Origin: Hyphomicrobium sp. NDB2Meth4
GTDB lineage: Bacteria; Pseudomonadota; Alphaproteobacteria; Rhizobiales; Hyphomicrobiaceae
DNA length: 64,000 nt
Direction: 5' to 3'
Assembly: GCF_900117445.1 (NCBI RefSeq)
Contig: NZ_FPEJ01000009.1
Span: forward strand, 124,001 to 188,000
The notes below the pieces were generated by a model. It did not search any database, was not told where the DNA came from, and saw only the letters and a list, made by a program, of their open reading frames with translations. The translations under genes were made by a program, and so were the position numbers. Shown in pieces: positions 54,101 to 63,936 of this stretch (positions are counted from its first letter, which is position 1; each line of letters opens with the position of its first letter).

Positions 54101-55774
54101 ATGCCTATTGCATCGAAATCCAGATTCGACGCGCGCGCGTTCCGCCCTGCCGGTGATGAGCCGCTGGGAGCGGCCGGCGATGTGATCATCGTCGGCGCGG
54201 GCCTTGCCGGGCTGTTCACGGCGCTGCAGCTGGCGCCGATGCCGGTGACTGTGGTCGCGGCGGCGCCGCTGGGCCAGGGCGCATCGACGGGCTGGGCGCA
54301 GGGAGGCGTCGCCGCTGCCGTCGGGCGCAATGACGCCGCCGAGCTGCATGCAGCCGATACGCTGGCCGCTGGCGCCGGTACGGTCGATCCGGATGTGGCG
54401 CGCTTCGTTGCCATTGAAGGTCCAGCGCGCATCGCCGATCTGGTGCGCTATGGCGTGCCATTCGATCGCGATGCCAACGGCGATTTTGCATTGAGCCAGG
54501 AGGCTGCGCACTCGCGGCGCCGGGTGGTGCACGCGTCAGGCGATCGCACGGGCGGCGAAATCCTCGATGCGCTGGTTGCCAAGGTGCGGGCAACGCCGTC
54601 GATCCGCGTTCTGGAAGGCTATGAGGCAGACGATCTCATCGTCGTCGATGGGCGCGTCGAGGGCGTGCGTCTCGTGCGCGTCGGCGAAGGCAACAAGGAA
54701 ATCTACGAGTACTTTCCCGCCAGCGCGGTGGTTCTCGCGACGGGCGGCATCGGCGCACTCTATGCGGTGACGACCAACCCGCCGTATGCGCGCGGTGAAT
54801 CCATCGCCATGGCAGCGCGCGCCGGCGCAGTCATTGCCGATCCGGAATTCGTGCAGTTTCATCCGACGGCTATCGACATCGGCATCGATCCGGCGCCGCT
54901 GGCTACCGAGGCTCTGCGCGGCGAAGGCGCAACGCTGGTGAATTCGGCTGGCGAGCGCTTCATGGCGGCGGTCGATCCGCGCGCCGAGCTTGCGCCGCGC
55001 GATGTGGTGGCGCGCTCGGTGTTCAGCGAGATCGCGGCCGGGCGCGGGGCATTTCTCGATTGCCGCGCGGCGATCGGCGAGAGCTTCGCTGCCCGCTTTC
55101 CAACCGTCTACGGCTTGTGCCAGGCGGCTGGCATCGATCCGGCAAAGCAGCTCATTCCAGTGGCACCTGCCGCGCACTACCACATGGGTGGCATCGCCAC
55201 CGACTCGCGCGGGCGCTCGAGCGTCGCGGGGCTTTGGGCCGTGGGTGAAGTTGCTTCGACGGGCCTGCATGGCGCGAACCGGCTGGCATCCAATTCGCTT
55301 CTGGAAGCCGTCGTGTTCGCCGACAGGGTCGCCGCCGACATCCGCCACATGGCAAGCAACGGCCGGCATATGACGCGGACAGCGCTCGAACGGGTCGGCA
55401 GCATCAGTGCCGATCATTCGGCAATGCGTGGGCCGCTCGTTGCGCGGTTGCGGCGCACGATGAGCGAGCATGTCGGCGTGGTGCGCGATGCGCGCGCTCT
55501 CAAGAAGGCAATCGCCGTGCTGCGGGATATCGAACGTCAGGCGGGCGGTGATCGTGTGCTCGCCAACATGGCGCTGGCCGCGCGCTTCGTGGCGACGGGC
55601 GCGCTATTGCGCGAGGAGAGCCGCGGTGCGCAGGCGCGCAGCGACTTCCCCGAGGTGAGCGATGCCTATGCGCAGCGCACATTCCTCACCCTCGACGACG
55701 TAGACGAGATCGGCGTGCGCCGCGATGCCGGACTGCCGAGTGCGTGGGAGTGGCAGGCGGGAGCGGCGCGATGA
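54101..55774 (+). CDS. nadB: L-aspartate oxidase
   Basis: NadB oxidises L-aspartate to iminoaspartate with FAD, feeding NadA. 557 residues from ATG 54101 (the frame extends to 54062). FAD motif VIIVGAGLAGLFTALQLA; substrate/flavin residues in STGWAQGGVAAAVG and ARRR-type HSRRRVVHASGDRTG; AAHYHMGGIATD and GANRLASNSLLEAVVF near the end. The 58-base gap after nadA and the 4-nt overlap with nadC make a three-gene operon. Confidence 0.96.
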   Translation: MPIASKSRFDARAFRPAGDEPLGAAGDVIIVGAGLAGLFTALQLAPMPVTVVAAAPLGQGASTGWAQGGVAAAVGRNDAAELHAADTLAAGAGTVDPDVARFVAIEGPARIADLVRYGVPFDRDANGDFALSQEAAHSRRRVVHASGDRTGGEILDALVAKVRATPSIRVLEGYEADDLIVVDGRVEGVRLVRVGEGNKEIYEYFPASAVVLATGGIGALYAVTTNPPYARGESIAMAARAGAVIADPEFVQFHPTAIDIGIDPAPLATEALRGEGATLVNSAGERFMAAVDPRAELAPRDVVARSVFSEIAAGRGAFLDCRAAIGESFAARFPTVYGLCQAAGIDPAKQLIPVAPAAHYHMGGIATDSRGRSSVAGLWAVGEVASTGLHGANRLASNSLLEAVVFADRVAADIRHMASNGRHMTRTALERVGSISADHSAMRGPLVARLRRTMSEHVGVVRDARALKKAIAVLRDIERQAGGDRVLANMALAARFVATGALLREESRGAQARSDFPEVSDAYAQRTFLTLDDVDEIGVRRDAGLPSAWEWQAGAAR

Positions 55775-56640
55775 GCGACGCGATGGCTGGCCTGCACCTG
55801 CCCTCCTCTGTCGTCGACAAGGCAGTGGCGGAGGCGCTGGCCGAGGACCTTGGCCTTGGCGGTGATGTCACCACGGTTTCGACGGTGCCGCACGGGACGC
55901 GCGCGTCGGGGGTCATCGCGGCACGCAAGGCGGGCGTGGTTTCAGGCGTGCAGCTCGCCGAAGCCGCTTTCAAGACGCTCGATCCCTTTACCGAGTTCGA
56001 AGTCGTGGTCGGTGATGGCGGCAAGGTGGAAGCCGGCGGCGTTATCGCTCGCGTCTCGGGCGATGCGCGCGTGCTGCTGACGGGCGAGCGCACGGCGCTG
56101 AACTTTCTCGGGCACATGAGCGGCATTGCCACGCTGACCGCGAAGTACGTTGCTGCGGTTGCCGGCACAAAGGCGCGCATCATCGATACGCGCAAGACGA
56201 CGCCGGGGCTGCGCGCCATTGAGAAGTTCGCGGTGCGTTGCGGCGGCGGCGTAAACCACCGCTTCGGGTTGTTCGACGCGGTGCTGATCAAGGACAATCA
56301 CATCATAGCCGCGGGCGGCATCGGGGCGGCGCTGGAGCGCGCGCGGTCGCATGCCGGTCACATGGTGAAGGTCGAGATCGAGGTGACAAACCTCGATGAG
56401 GTTGACGAGGCACTGAAGTATGCGCCCGACGCCCTGCTGCTCGACAACATGCCCCCTGCCCTGTTGAAAGCTGCAGTTGCAGAGGTCGCCGGACGCGTCA
56501 TCACAGAAGCTTCCGGCGGTGTGACACTCGAAACCGTGCGCGGGATTGCCGAAACCGGCGTCGATCTCATCTCGGTCGGAGCCCTCACCCACTCCGCTCC
56601 GGTGCTCGACATCGGCCTCGACTTTAACGCACAGTCGTAG
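55771..56640 (+). CDS. nadC: nicotinate-nucleotide pyrophosphorylase (carboxylating)
   Basis: NadC joins quinolinate with PRPP to make nicotinate mononucleotide. 289 residues from ATG 55771, which overlaps the nadB TGA. Motifs: ERTALNFLGHMSGIATL, IDTRKTTPGLRAIEKFAVRC, GGGVNHRFGLFDAVLIKDNH, and KVEIEVTNLDEVDEAL (substrate Arg/Lys/His and Asp residues). It completes the de novo pathway from aspartate. Confidence 0.97.
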   Translation: MSDAMAGLHLPSSVVDKAVAEALAEDLGLGGDVTTVSTVPHGTRASGVIAARKAGVVSGVQLAEAAFKTLDPFTEFEVVVGDGGKVEAGGVIARVSGDARVLLTGERTALNFLGHMSGIATLTAKYVAAVAGTKARIIDTRKTTPGLRAIEKFAVRCGGGVNHRFGLFDAVLIKDNHIIAAGGIGAALERARSHAGHMVKVEIEVTNLDEVDEALKYAPDALLLDNMPPALLKAAVAEVAGRVITEASGGVTLETVRGIAETGVDLISVGALTHSAPVLDIGLDFNAQS

Positions 56641-56723
56641 AAGGCTACTGCGGGCGCTTGATTTCGCCACAGTTGCTGCGCAAACACCCACATGGACGGC
56701 TTTTGTCCTCAAGGGAGGACCAC

Positions 56724-56945
56724 ATGGATTTTCTTCGCGGAATCGTCATTTGGGGCGGCATTGCGCTCGCCTCCGGCATAGCGGGCGGCTTGCTCGCAGG
56801 CGTGAAGAACCGCGACTATTCCGCGTGGATCGCGTGGTGCTTCATTCTCCCGCCGCTCGTGCTCGTGCTGCTGGTGGTGCCGAAGCATCAAGGTCCGCGC
56901 CCGCGTCAGCCGCGCCTCGACGCCGACGAGAACCACAGCTTCTAG
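56724..56945 (+). CDS. small membrane protein, two helices
   Basis: 73 residues from ATG 56724 with AAGGGAGG upstream. Two hydrophobic helices (about 6-25: IVIWGGIALASGIAGGLLAG; about 35-53: AWCFILPPLVLVLLVVPK) precede a Pro/Arg-rich tail ending DENHSF. It abuts the ppdK stop with no gap and may be the last gene of the nad transcript. Function unknown. Confidence 0.72.
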   Translation: MDFLRGIVIWGGIALASGIAGGLLAGVKNRDYSAWIAWCFILPPLVLVLLVVPKHQGPRPRQPRLDADENHSF

Positions 56946-59672
56946 TCAGCGCTGGTCAATTTCCGCTTTGCCGCCCGAGCGCGCGTTGATCGCTGCCTGC
57001 GCCGCAGCAAGGCGCGCGATGGGCACGCGATAGGGCGAGCAGGACACGTAATCGAGATCGATGCTGTTGAAGAACGCGACCGATTTGGGGTCGCCGCCGT
57101 GCTCGCCGCAGATGCCGATCTTCAAGCCGGGCTTGGCGGCGCGCCCGCGCTCGACGCCGATGCGGATCAACTCGCCGACGCCATCGATGTCGATCGAGAC
57201 GAACGGGTCGATGGCAAAGATCTTCTTTGCCGCGTAGTCCTCCAGGATCGAGCCGGAATCATCGCGGCTCAAACCTAGCGTCGTCTGCGTGAGATCGTTG
57301 GTGCCGAACGAGAAGAATGCAGCGCCAGCGTCACCTTCGGCCACGTCGGCCGCACGCAGAGCCGCGCGCGGCAGCTCAATCATGGTGCCAAGCAAATAGT
57401 CGATTTTGGTGCCGCAGTCCTTCTCGACTGCAGCGGCGGTGCGGGCGATGACGTCGCGCAGGATGTCGAACTCGCTGCGATAAGCGACGAGCGGCACCAT
57501 GATCTCGAGCTTCACGGGCGCGCCCGTGCGTTTCTGAACGGCGACCGCCGCCTCGAAAATTGCTCGCGACTGCATCTCGGGGATTTCGGGATAGACGATG
57601 GCGAGGCGGCAGCCGCGGAAGCCGAGCATGGGATTGAACTCGGACAGTTGCGAGACGCGCTGGCTCAGGCGCTCGGGTGCGACGCCGAGCTCGGCAGCGA
57701 TGTCGGGGATCTCGTCCGGGTTCGTGGGCAGGAACTCGTGCAGCGGCGGATCGAGCAGGCGCACAGTAACCGGCAACCCGGCCATGATCTCGAACATCTG
57801 CTCGAAGTCGCTGCGCTGCATGGGAAGGATTTTTGCCAATGCGGCGCGGCGCCCTGCGGTATCGTCCGCGAGGATCATCTGGCGCACGGCCAGGATGCGC
57901 TCTGCCTCGAAGAACATGTGCTCGGTGCGGCAAAGGCCGATGCCTTCGGCGCCGAACTCGCGCGCCTGGCGTGCATCGCGCGGGGTGTCGGCGTTGGCGC
58001 GCACGCCAAGCCGGCGCTCGGCATCCGCCCATTGCATCAACGTGGCGAAGGCGCCCGACAGCTTGGGCTCGCGCATCTTGGCTCGGCCGGCGAGCACCTG
58101 ACCGGTGCCGCCATCGATGGTGACGATGTCGCCCTTCTTGAGGACACGGGCACCGACCTTGAGCGTGCCGGCCTTGGCATCGATGCGCATCGCGCCGGCA
58201 CCCGAAACGCACGGGCGTCCCATGCCGCGAGCAACCACCGCGGCATGGCTGGTCATGCCACCGCGCGCAGTGAGAATGCCGACGGCGGCGTGCATGCCGT
58301 GAATGTCCTCGGGGCTCGTTTCCAGCCGCACAAGAATGACTTCATGGCCGTGGGCGCGCGCGGTCTCGGCGTCGTCGGCGGTGAAGACGATCTCGCCCGA
58401 GGCCGCGCCGGGAGATGCCGGCAAGCCGGTGGTGAGCACGTCACGCGCGGCATCGGGATCGAGCGTCGGGTGCAAGAGCTGATCGAGGGCGGGCGCGTTG
58501 ACGCGCATCACCGCCTCGGGCTTGGAGATGACGCCCTCTTCGGCGAGATCTACGGCGATGCGCAGCGACGCCTCGGCAGTGCGCTTGCCAGAGCGGGTCT
58601 GCAGGATCCAGAGCTTGCCGTTTTCGATGGTGAACTCGACGTCCTGCATGTCGCGATAGTGCTTTTCGAGGCGCGCGAACACCTCGACCAGGTGCGCGTA
58701 GAGGCCGGGCATCTGCTCTTCGAGCGAGGGGGTTTCCACGCGCGCTTCCTGGCGCGCCTTGGCACTCAGCGGCTGTGGCGTGCGGATGCCGGCGACCACA
58801 TCCTCGCCTTGCGCGTTTATGAGGAACTCGCCGTAGATTTCCTTGGCGCCTGTCGAAGGATTGCGCGTGAAGGCGACACCGGTGGCGCTGTTTTCACCGA
58901 GGTTGCCGAAGACCATGGCCTGCACGGTGACGGCTGTTCCCCAGCTGTCGGGGATGTCGTGCAGGCGGCGATAGGTATTGGCGCGCGCGTTCTGCCAGGA
59001 ACCAAACACCGCGGCGATGGCGCCGAAAAGCTGCTCGGAGATGTCTTGCGGAAACGGCCGGCCGAGGTTGTCGATAACGGCTTGCTTGTATTCCTCGATG
59101 ATCTGCGTCCAATCCTCGGCGGTGAGCTCTGTGTCGGAGCCGAGCGCGTTGAGGTTCTTGAAGTTTTCGAGAATGTCCTCGAAGACGCCGTGGTCGACGC
59201 CAAGTACCACGTCGGCGTACATCTGGATGAAGCGGCGATAGCTGTCGTATGCGAAACGGCGGTCGCCGGAGCGCTTGGCTAGTCCTTCGACAGTCTCATC
59301 ATTGAGGCCAAGATTGAGGATGGTGTCCATCATGCCAGGCATCGACGCGCGCGCACCGGAGCGTACGGACACGAGCAACGGACGGTCGACATCGCCGAAG
59401 GTGGCGCCGACGGCATCGCCCACGAGGCGGATAGCTTTTTCGATCTGCGGTTTCAGCGCCTCGGGAAGCTTGCGGCCGAGCGCATAGAACTCATCGCAGA
59501 CTTTGGTGGTGATGGTGAAGCCGGGAGGAACCGGCAAGCCGAGGCTCGCCATCTCGGCGAGGTTGGCTCCCTTGCCGCCGAGCAGCTCCGTCATGTTGGC
59601 GCGGCCGTCGACGTAGCCGGCCGCGAAGGCATAGACGAGCTTGGGCTCGGACTGCGAAGACCTGTCTGACAT
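56946..59672 (-). CDS. ppdK: pyruvate, phosphate dikinase
   Basis: Interconverts pyruvate, ATP and phosphate with phosphoenolpyruvate, AMP and diphosphate. 908 residues from ATG 59672 (GGGGAGCGGA upstream); the longer frame to 59777 is not supported. The ATP-grasp N-domain starts with LLGGKGANLAEMASLGLPVP. The swivelling domain holds the phosphorylated His in GGMTSHAAVVARGMGRP. The C-terminal PEP domain holds SFGTNDLTQTTLG and the catalytic Cys in GICGEHGGDP. It links C3 and C4 metabolism. Confidence 0.97.
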   Translation of the reverse strand: MSDRSSQSEPKLVYAFAAGYVDGRANMTELLGGKGANLAEMASLGLPVPPGFTITTKVCDEFYALGRKLPEALKPQIEKAIRLVGDAVGATFGDVDRPLLVSVRSGARASMPGMMDTILNLGLNDETVEGLAKRSGDRRFAYDSYRRFIQMYADVVLGVDHGVFEDILENFKNLNALGSDTELTAEDWTQIIEEYKQAVIDNLGRPFPQDISEQLFGAIAAVFGSWQNARANTYRRLHDIPDSWGTAVTVQAMVFGNLGENSATGVAFTRNPSTGAKEIYGEFLINAQGEDVVAGIRTPQPLSAKARQEARVETPSLEEQMPGLYAHLVEVFARLEKHYRDMQDVEFTIENGKLWILQTRSGKRTAEASLRIAVDLAEEGVISKPEAVMRVNAPALDQLLHPTLDPDAARDVLTTGLPASPGAASGEIVFTADDAETARAHGHEVILVRLETSPEDIHGMHAAVGILTARGGMTSHAAVVARGMGRPCVSGAGAMRIDAKAGTLKVGARVLKKGDIVTIDGGTGQVLAGRAKMREPKLSGAFATLMQWADAERRLGVRANADTPRDARQAREFGAEGIGLCRTEHMFFEAERILAVRQMILADDTAGRRAALAKILPMQRSDFEQMFEIMAGLPVTVRLLDPPLHEFLPTNPDEIPDIAAELGVAPERLSQRVSQLSEFNPMLGFRGCRLAIVYPEIPEMQSRAIFEAAVAVQKRTGAPVKLEIMVPLVAYRSEFDILRDVIARTAAAVEKDCGTKIDYLLGTMIELPRAALRAADVAEGDAGAAFFSFGTNDLTQTTLGLSRDDSGSILEDYAAKKIFAIDPFVSIDIDGVGELIRIGVERGRAAKPGLKIGICGEHGGDPKSVAFFNSIDLDYVSCSPYRVPIARLAAAQAAINARSGGKAEIDQR

Positions 59673-59876
59673 ATCGTCCGCTCCCCGCGACGGATTATCT
59701 CGCGCTACTGCGCATTGGCCGTCGTCGTGTGATGGCATATCAGCCTCTGGCCTTGCCTTAAAGGTGCGCTGCCGCAACGCAGGGAGAACCTACCGTCGCG
59801 GCCCGGCGTTCCAGCCGCCTTTGACGCAGCAGCTGAGCTGCTCCACTGTGGCGGCCGCCAACCGGGAGAAGAGCTT

Positions 59877-61286
59877 ATGAGCGAGCAGTTGAATCAAGTC
59901 CTGACGACGCTGGACGATACGAGCGATGCGGCGCTGGCAAGGCTGTTCGAACTGTTACGCATAGAAAGCATTTCGACGGACCCGACCTACAAGGGGAGCT
60001 GCCAGCAGGCGGCGGACTGGTGCGCAAACGAGCTGCGCGACCTTGGATTCGACGCTCGAGTGGTGCCTACCACCGGGCACCCCATGGTGCTGGCGCATGA
60101 CGCGGCCGAACGCGTGTCAGGCGTGCCGCACGTGCTTTTCTACGGTCATTACGACGTGCAGCCGGCCGATCCGATCAACCTTTGGGAATCCCCCCCTTTC
60201 GAGCCGATCGTGCGGGCGGACCACGCCAATGGGCAGGTGATCGTCGCGCGCGGGGCCGAGGACAATAAGGGGCAGCTCATGACCTTCCTCACCGCGGTGC
60301 GGGCGTGGAAGGCGGTCGCCGGCAAGCTGCCAGTTTCGGTTTCGGTGCTGCTGGAGGGCGAGGAGGAATGCGGGTCGGCCTCGCTGCCGGCTTTCCTTGC
60401 CGAATACGGCGATGAGCTAAAGGCCGATTGCGTGCTCGTGTGTGACACGGGTCAGTGGGACAAGGACACGCCGGCCATCACCACGATGCTGCGCGGCCTG
60501 GCGGCGATCGAGGTGACGCTGACGGGGCCGTCGCGCGATCTGCATTCGGGCATCTACGGCGGACCGGCGCTCAACCCGATCCGCACGCTGGCGCACATCG
60601 TTGCTGCAATGCACGACGACAACGGCCGCGTCATGATCCCGGGTTTCTACGATGGCGTGAGCGAACCGGCGGCAGCGCAAAAGGAACAGTGGGGCAAGCT
60701 CGGCTTCCGCGCTGAGGATTTTCTCGGGGCAGTCGGGCTGAAGCAGCCCGCCGGCGAAAGCGATCGCTCGGCGCTGGAGCAGCTGTGGTCGCGGCCGACG
60801 CTGGAATTCAACGGCATCGGCGGCGGCTATCAGGGCGTTGGCACCAAGACGGTCATTCCTTCCAAGGCTTCGGTGAAGATTACCTGCCGGCTGGTCGCCG
60901 GCCAGGATGCCGACAAGATCCTCACGGGAATCGAAAACTTTGTTCGGGAGCGCCTGCCGGCAGACTGCACGGCGGAGTTCTCACACAAGCAGACGGGGAC
61001 GGCGATTGCGTTCTCCACGGACACGCCAGTCATGCAGGCGGCGGCGAGCGCGCTCGCCGACGAGTGGGGCCAGCCGACGGTGCTGATGGGCTCGGGCGCC
61101 TCGATCCCGATCGTCACCTCATTCAAGGAGGTGCTGGGCTGTGACAGCCTGATGGTCGGCTTCGGCCTCGACGACGACCGCATCCACAGCCCGAACGAGA
61201 AGTACAATCTGTCGAGCTTCAAGAAGGGCGCGCGGAGCTGGGCGCGCATCCTCGAACGCCTTGCGAGCGCCGAAAATGCGGCGTAG
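59877..61286 (+). CDS. M20 family metallodipeptidase
   Basis: 469 residues, cytoplasmic. Two-zinc motifs: [27 protein letters not shown] and [16 protein letters not shown], then [16 protein letters not shown]. The central dimerisation lid (about 200-360) has [19 protein letters not shown]. It resembles the carnosinase/CNDP group that cleaves dipeptides; the substrate is not fixed. GGGAGAAG lies before ATG 59877. Confidence 0.93.
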   Translation: MSEQLNQVLTTLDDTSDAALARLFELLRIESISTDPTYKGSCQQAADWCANELRDLGFDARVVPTTGHPMVLAHDAAERVSGVPHVLFYGHYDVQPADPINLWESPPFEPIVRADHANGQVIVARGAEDNKGQLMTFLTAVRAWKAVAGKLPVSVSVLLEGEEECGSASLPAFLAEYGDELKADCVLVCDTGQWDKDTPAITTMLRGLAAIEVTLTGPSRDLHSGIYGGPALNPIRTLAHIVAAMHDDNGRVMIPGFYDGVSEPAAAQKEQWGKLGFRAEDFLGAVGLKQPAGESDRSALEQLWSRPTLEFNGIGGGYQGVGTKTVIPSKASVKITCRLVAGQDADKILTGIENFVRERLPADCTAEFSHKQTGTAIAFSTDTPVMQAAASALADEWGQPTVLMGSGASIPIVTSFKEVLGCDSLMVGFGLDDDRIHSPNEKYNLSSFKKGARSWARILERLASAENAA

Positions 61287-61307
61287 TTGGGCGTTTGAGG
61301 TGATCCG

Positions 61308-62138
61308 ATGAGCGCACGCAACGTCTGGGCAATCATCATCGCGGGCCTAGCCTGCCTGGTGGCCGCGCACGCTTGCGCCCAGTCGCTGCGCGACGTCCCG
61401 TGGCCGAGCGAGGTGTTCAACCAGAAGCCGAGCCAGAACAACGTCGCGGGCAATTTCGATTACTACACGATGGTGATGTCGTGGAGCCCGACGCACTGCG
61501 TCACCGCCGAGGAAGGGCGAGATGACGAGCAGTGCGCGCGTCTCGACGGGCTGCGATACGGGTTCGTGCTGCACGGACTGTGGCCGCAGTACCAGAAGGG
61601 GTATCCGGAGGCGTGCCGCACCGGGCGCAAGCCGTTCGTTCCCAACGATGTCATCAACGGCATGCTCGACATCATGCCTTCGCGCGGCTTGGTCATTCAC
61701 GAGTACAAGCTGCATGGCACGTGCTCGGGTCTCGATCCGGCAAATTACTACAGTCTGTCGCGGCGGTTGTTTCGCAGCGTGCGGATTCCCGAGAAGTTCA
61801 AGAATCCATACGAGACGCAGTTCATGTCGCCGGGGGATGTCGAAGCGGCATTCCTGCGCGAGAATCGCTGGCTGCGGCCGGACATGATCGCGATCACGTG
61901 CGGAGGAGCGGGCAACCGGTTGCGCGATGTGCGCATCTGCATGACGCGTGACGGCAAGGGACGGGCGTGCGGTGAGAATGAAGATCAGCGCAAGTTGTGC
62001 CGCTCCAATCAACTGCACGTGCCGCCGGTGCGCTCCACGCGCTACGACGGCATCATGTCCGACAAGAAACCCATGCCGCCGCAGCGCGACCGCGGCTTGC
62101 CGCGTCCGCAAGTCATCGAATCACCGATGCGCCAATAG
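61308..62138 (+). CDS. secreted ribonuclease T2 family protein
   Basis: 276 residues with a signal peptide (about 1-24, ending ACA-Q). Both active-site blocks are present: GLRYGFVLHGLWPQYQKGYP (CAS I, His) and VIHEYKLHGTCSGLDP (CAS II, His with upstream Glu). RNase T2 degrades RNA outside the cytoplasm. Four or more Cys suggest disulfides. A Pro/Arg-rich tail follows (about 245-276). It lies 22 nt after the dipeptidase gene and may share its transcript. Confidence 0.92.
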   Translation: MSARNVWAIIIAGLACLVAAHACAQSLRDVPWPSEVFNQKPSQNNVAGNFDYYTMVMSWSPTHCVTAEEGRDDEQCARLDGLRYGFVLHGLWPQYQKGYPEACRTGRKPFVPNDVINGMLDIMPSRGLVIHEYKLHGTCSGLDPANYYSLSRRLFRSVRIPEKFKNPYETQFMSPGDVEAAFLRENRWLRPDMIAITCGGAGNRLRDVRICMTRDGKGRACGENEDQRKLCRSNQLHVPPVRSTRYDGIMSDKKPMPPQRDRGLPRPQVIESPMRQ

Positions 62139-62296
62139 GGTTCGGGCGGCGCAGAGATGCGTAGGCCGGTGACTGTGGAAATCGGCCCGAGCGCAACACC
62201 GTAATTGTGGCGCTCGTCTTGCCCCACCGGCGTCTCGTCCACAGACTTATCGCAATGATTCTTTCGATAGATTCTGGGCGATAGGTTCTGAACGAG

Positions 62297-62719
62297 ATGC
62301 GATCAGCGGCAACGAAGGCGGCGCAGGCCAAGGCACCGACGGGTGCTGGAGAGAGCGCAATTGCCGCGGCGGTCCGCCGTCCCGCACGGGGCGCTGCTTT
62401 ATGGGCTACGATCGGCTTCGTCAGCGGGGCCGTTTTCTGGCACGCGGTCGGCTTCTGGACGTTCATGTCGGAGCTGGTGCTCGACGGCAGAGAGGCTTCC
62501 GCGTCCGAGGAAATGATCGAAGTGGCGGCAGATATCGAAACCGGCAGCTTGCCGAGCGTATACCGCGTCGATCCGCGGAAGTGCACCAGCCTGGTCCTGA
62601 AGCGCGAGGCGAACTACACGGCGGCTCAGGCCTGTCCGCGCGAGGGGATTGCTCTCCGGCTCGACACCGAATCGACGCGCGAGGACATCGCCGTCATTGC
62701 CGACGCCGGCCCGCGCTAA
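62297..62719 (+). CDS. single-span membrane protein of unknown function
   Basis: 140 residues. A basic, disordered N-terminus (about 1-30) is followed by one membrane helix (about 34-56: ALWATIGFVSGAVFWHAVGF) and a C-terminal region with a pair of Cys (RKCTSLVL, QACPREG) that could be periplasmic. No family known to me. Its stop lies 24 nt from the converging stop of the next gene. Confidence 0.7.
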   Translation: MRSAATKAAQAKAPTGAGESAIAAAVRRPARGAALWATIGFVSGAVFWHAVGFWTFMSELVLDGREASASEEMIEVAADIETGSLPSVYRVDPRKCTSLVLKREANYTAAQACPREGIALRLDTESTREDIAVIADAGPR

Positions 62720-62742
62720 TCGAAGCTCCACATCGTGAGATT

Positions 62743-63495
62743 TCAGGCGGCCTTACGGGTGCGCTCGGTGCGCCAGCGGTAAGGGGCGGTTGCGATATAG
62801 CCCAATCCCGCCGGTGCGTGCGAGACGTGCAGCGTCGTGGGGTCGATGCTCCAGGAGTTCGCCAGCCGCAGAACGTGATCTTCGGTCGGGTGGAGGATGA
62901 TCTCCCCGCCAGCGTCGCCTTTGCGGCCACGCACGCCACGCAGTTCAAACAACTTGAGACCGAGCGAGCGCTCCTCGCGGCTGGGGCGGCCCTTGTTCCA
63001 GACGACGCCCTCGTCGCTGACGGCGAACGCGCGCACGAGGCGCCCATCCTTCACGCGCGCCCAGGCGTAGTAATCGATCGGCGGATAGCTGAAGAAATAC
63101 TGAGTCTCGGAGAAGCGGCTGCCGAGGTCGACGAGGAGCGGCGTGCACTTATCGGCGAAGCCGGTGCCGAGCGGATGTGGCAGCGACAGGCCGACGGCGA
63201 ACACCCAGCCCTCGACCGCTGGCGAAACGAAGACGCGCGTTGCGCCCAGCCAGTCATCGTAGACGGCGCCGATACCAGAATTCCAGTTGCATGCAGAAGC
63301 GTCTTCGAGTTGCAGCGCCTCGAGAACCTCGAGCGGGTCGTCGCTGCGCACGGCAAGCCACGCCATACTGCAGCCGAAGGCGCATGGCCCGTCCGGCGCC
63401 TGCGCGAAGTAGACGCGCTTCTCGCCGCCGGCGCGGGCGAGGAGAAAGGCTCCGGCGACGGTCAAAGCCGTCATGCAAAGGATGATGATGATCAC
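62743..63495 (-). CDS. hypothetical protein with N-terminal membrane anchor
   Basis: 250 residues from GTG 63495 (ATG 63474 is an alternative). One N-terminal hydrophobic segment (about 2-22) anchors or exports a folded domain with five Cys (PCAFGCSMAW near residue 38, ACNWNSG, KCTPL). Conserved-looking stretches include LGTGFADKCTPLLVDLGSRF and YYAWARVKDGRLVRAF. No catalytic signature recognised. Confidence 0.75.
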   Translation of the reverse strand: MIIIILCMTALTVAGAFLLARAGGEKRVYFAQAPDGPCAFGCSMAWLAVRSDDPLEVLEALQLEDASACNWNSGIGAVYDDWLGATRVFVSPAVEGWVFAVGLSLPHPLGTGFADKCTPLLVDLGSRFSETQYFFSYPPIDYYAWARVKDGRLVRAFAVSDEGVVWNKGRPSREERSLGLKLFELRGVRGRKGDAGGEIILHPTEDHVLRLANSWSIDPTTLHVSHAPAGLGYIATAPYRWRTERTRKAA

Positions 63496-63881
63496 GCTCG
63501 CCGGCCCTGGCGCTATCGTTATGACAGGGTTTTATGGTGCCGATCGGCGCTATCGCGCAAGCTGAGGAGACGGCCAGATTGGGGAAAAGCCCGGTGCGAC
63601 GGCCGATCTCGGGCTAAGGCGCGGGCGGAGTGAGGCCAGCTTGCGCCGCTAACCGGTAGCGGGTCTCCGGCGAACGCCGCAAAGCTGGCCCCTGGCCTCG
63701 CTGAGCACGCCGTTTGAGGGCTGTGGGCGTGCCCTGCGTCTTGGCTGCCGAGGCCACCGCTGGCAACCCAACGGAACGGCCGGCGGCCAAACTCGAAAAA
63801 GCACGCGTACGGATATAGGAGCCTTATGACAGGGCTGTGTCTATCGATTCGCTCCGTGAGCCGCTGCGCGAATAAAATGGA
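63496..63881. other. intergenic region, nothing recognised
   Basis: About 385 bases. A 152-codon frame on the minus strand (63519-63977) has the Arg/Ser/Pro-rich makeup of GC-skewed noncoding DNA and overlaps a terminator and the last gene, so I do not accept it. No promoter or RNA structure stood out. Confidence 0.4.
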
Positions 63882-63910
63882 AAAGGCGGCGCTGTCGATG
63901 CGCCGCCTTT
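63882..63910 (-). terminator. Rho-independent terminator
   Basis: An 11-bp perfect stem (aaaggcggcgc / gcgccgccttt) has a 7-nt loop. On the minus strand it is followed by TCCATTTTATT. It ends the gene cut by the right window edge, 27 nt after its stop. Confidence 0.85.
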
Positions 63911-63936
63911 GGATTTCAGTCGGGCCTTGCGGGCGA

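Noticed and set aside
53339-54532. 397-codon minus-strand frame opposite nadA/nadB
   Set aside because: It spans two well-supported genes and the gap between them; low-complexity Arg/His/Ala product.
57648-59282. 544-codon plus-strand frame opposite ppdK
   Set aside because: It lies entirely antisense to a full-length, motif-complete ppdK; the product is Arg/Gly/Ala/His-rich with no domain, a common mirror frame in GC-rich genes.
42854-63698. A 17-base identical stretch (aagctggcccctggcct) at 42854-42870 and 63682-63698
   Set aside because: One 17-base match in 64 kb of GC-rich DNA is not far from chance, and the flanks share nothing.
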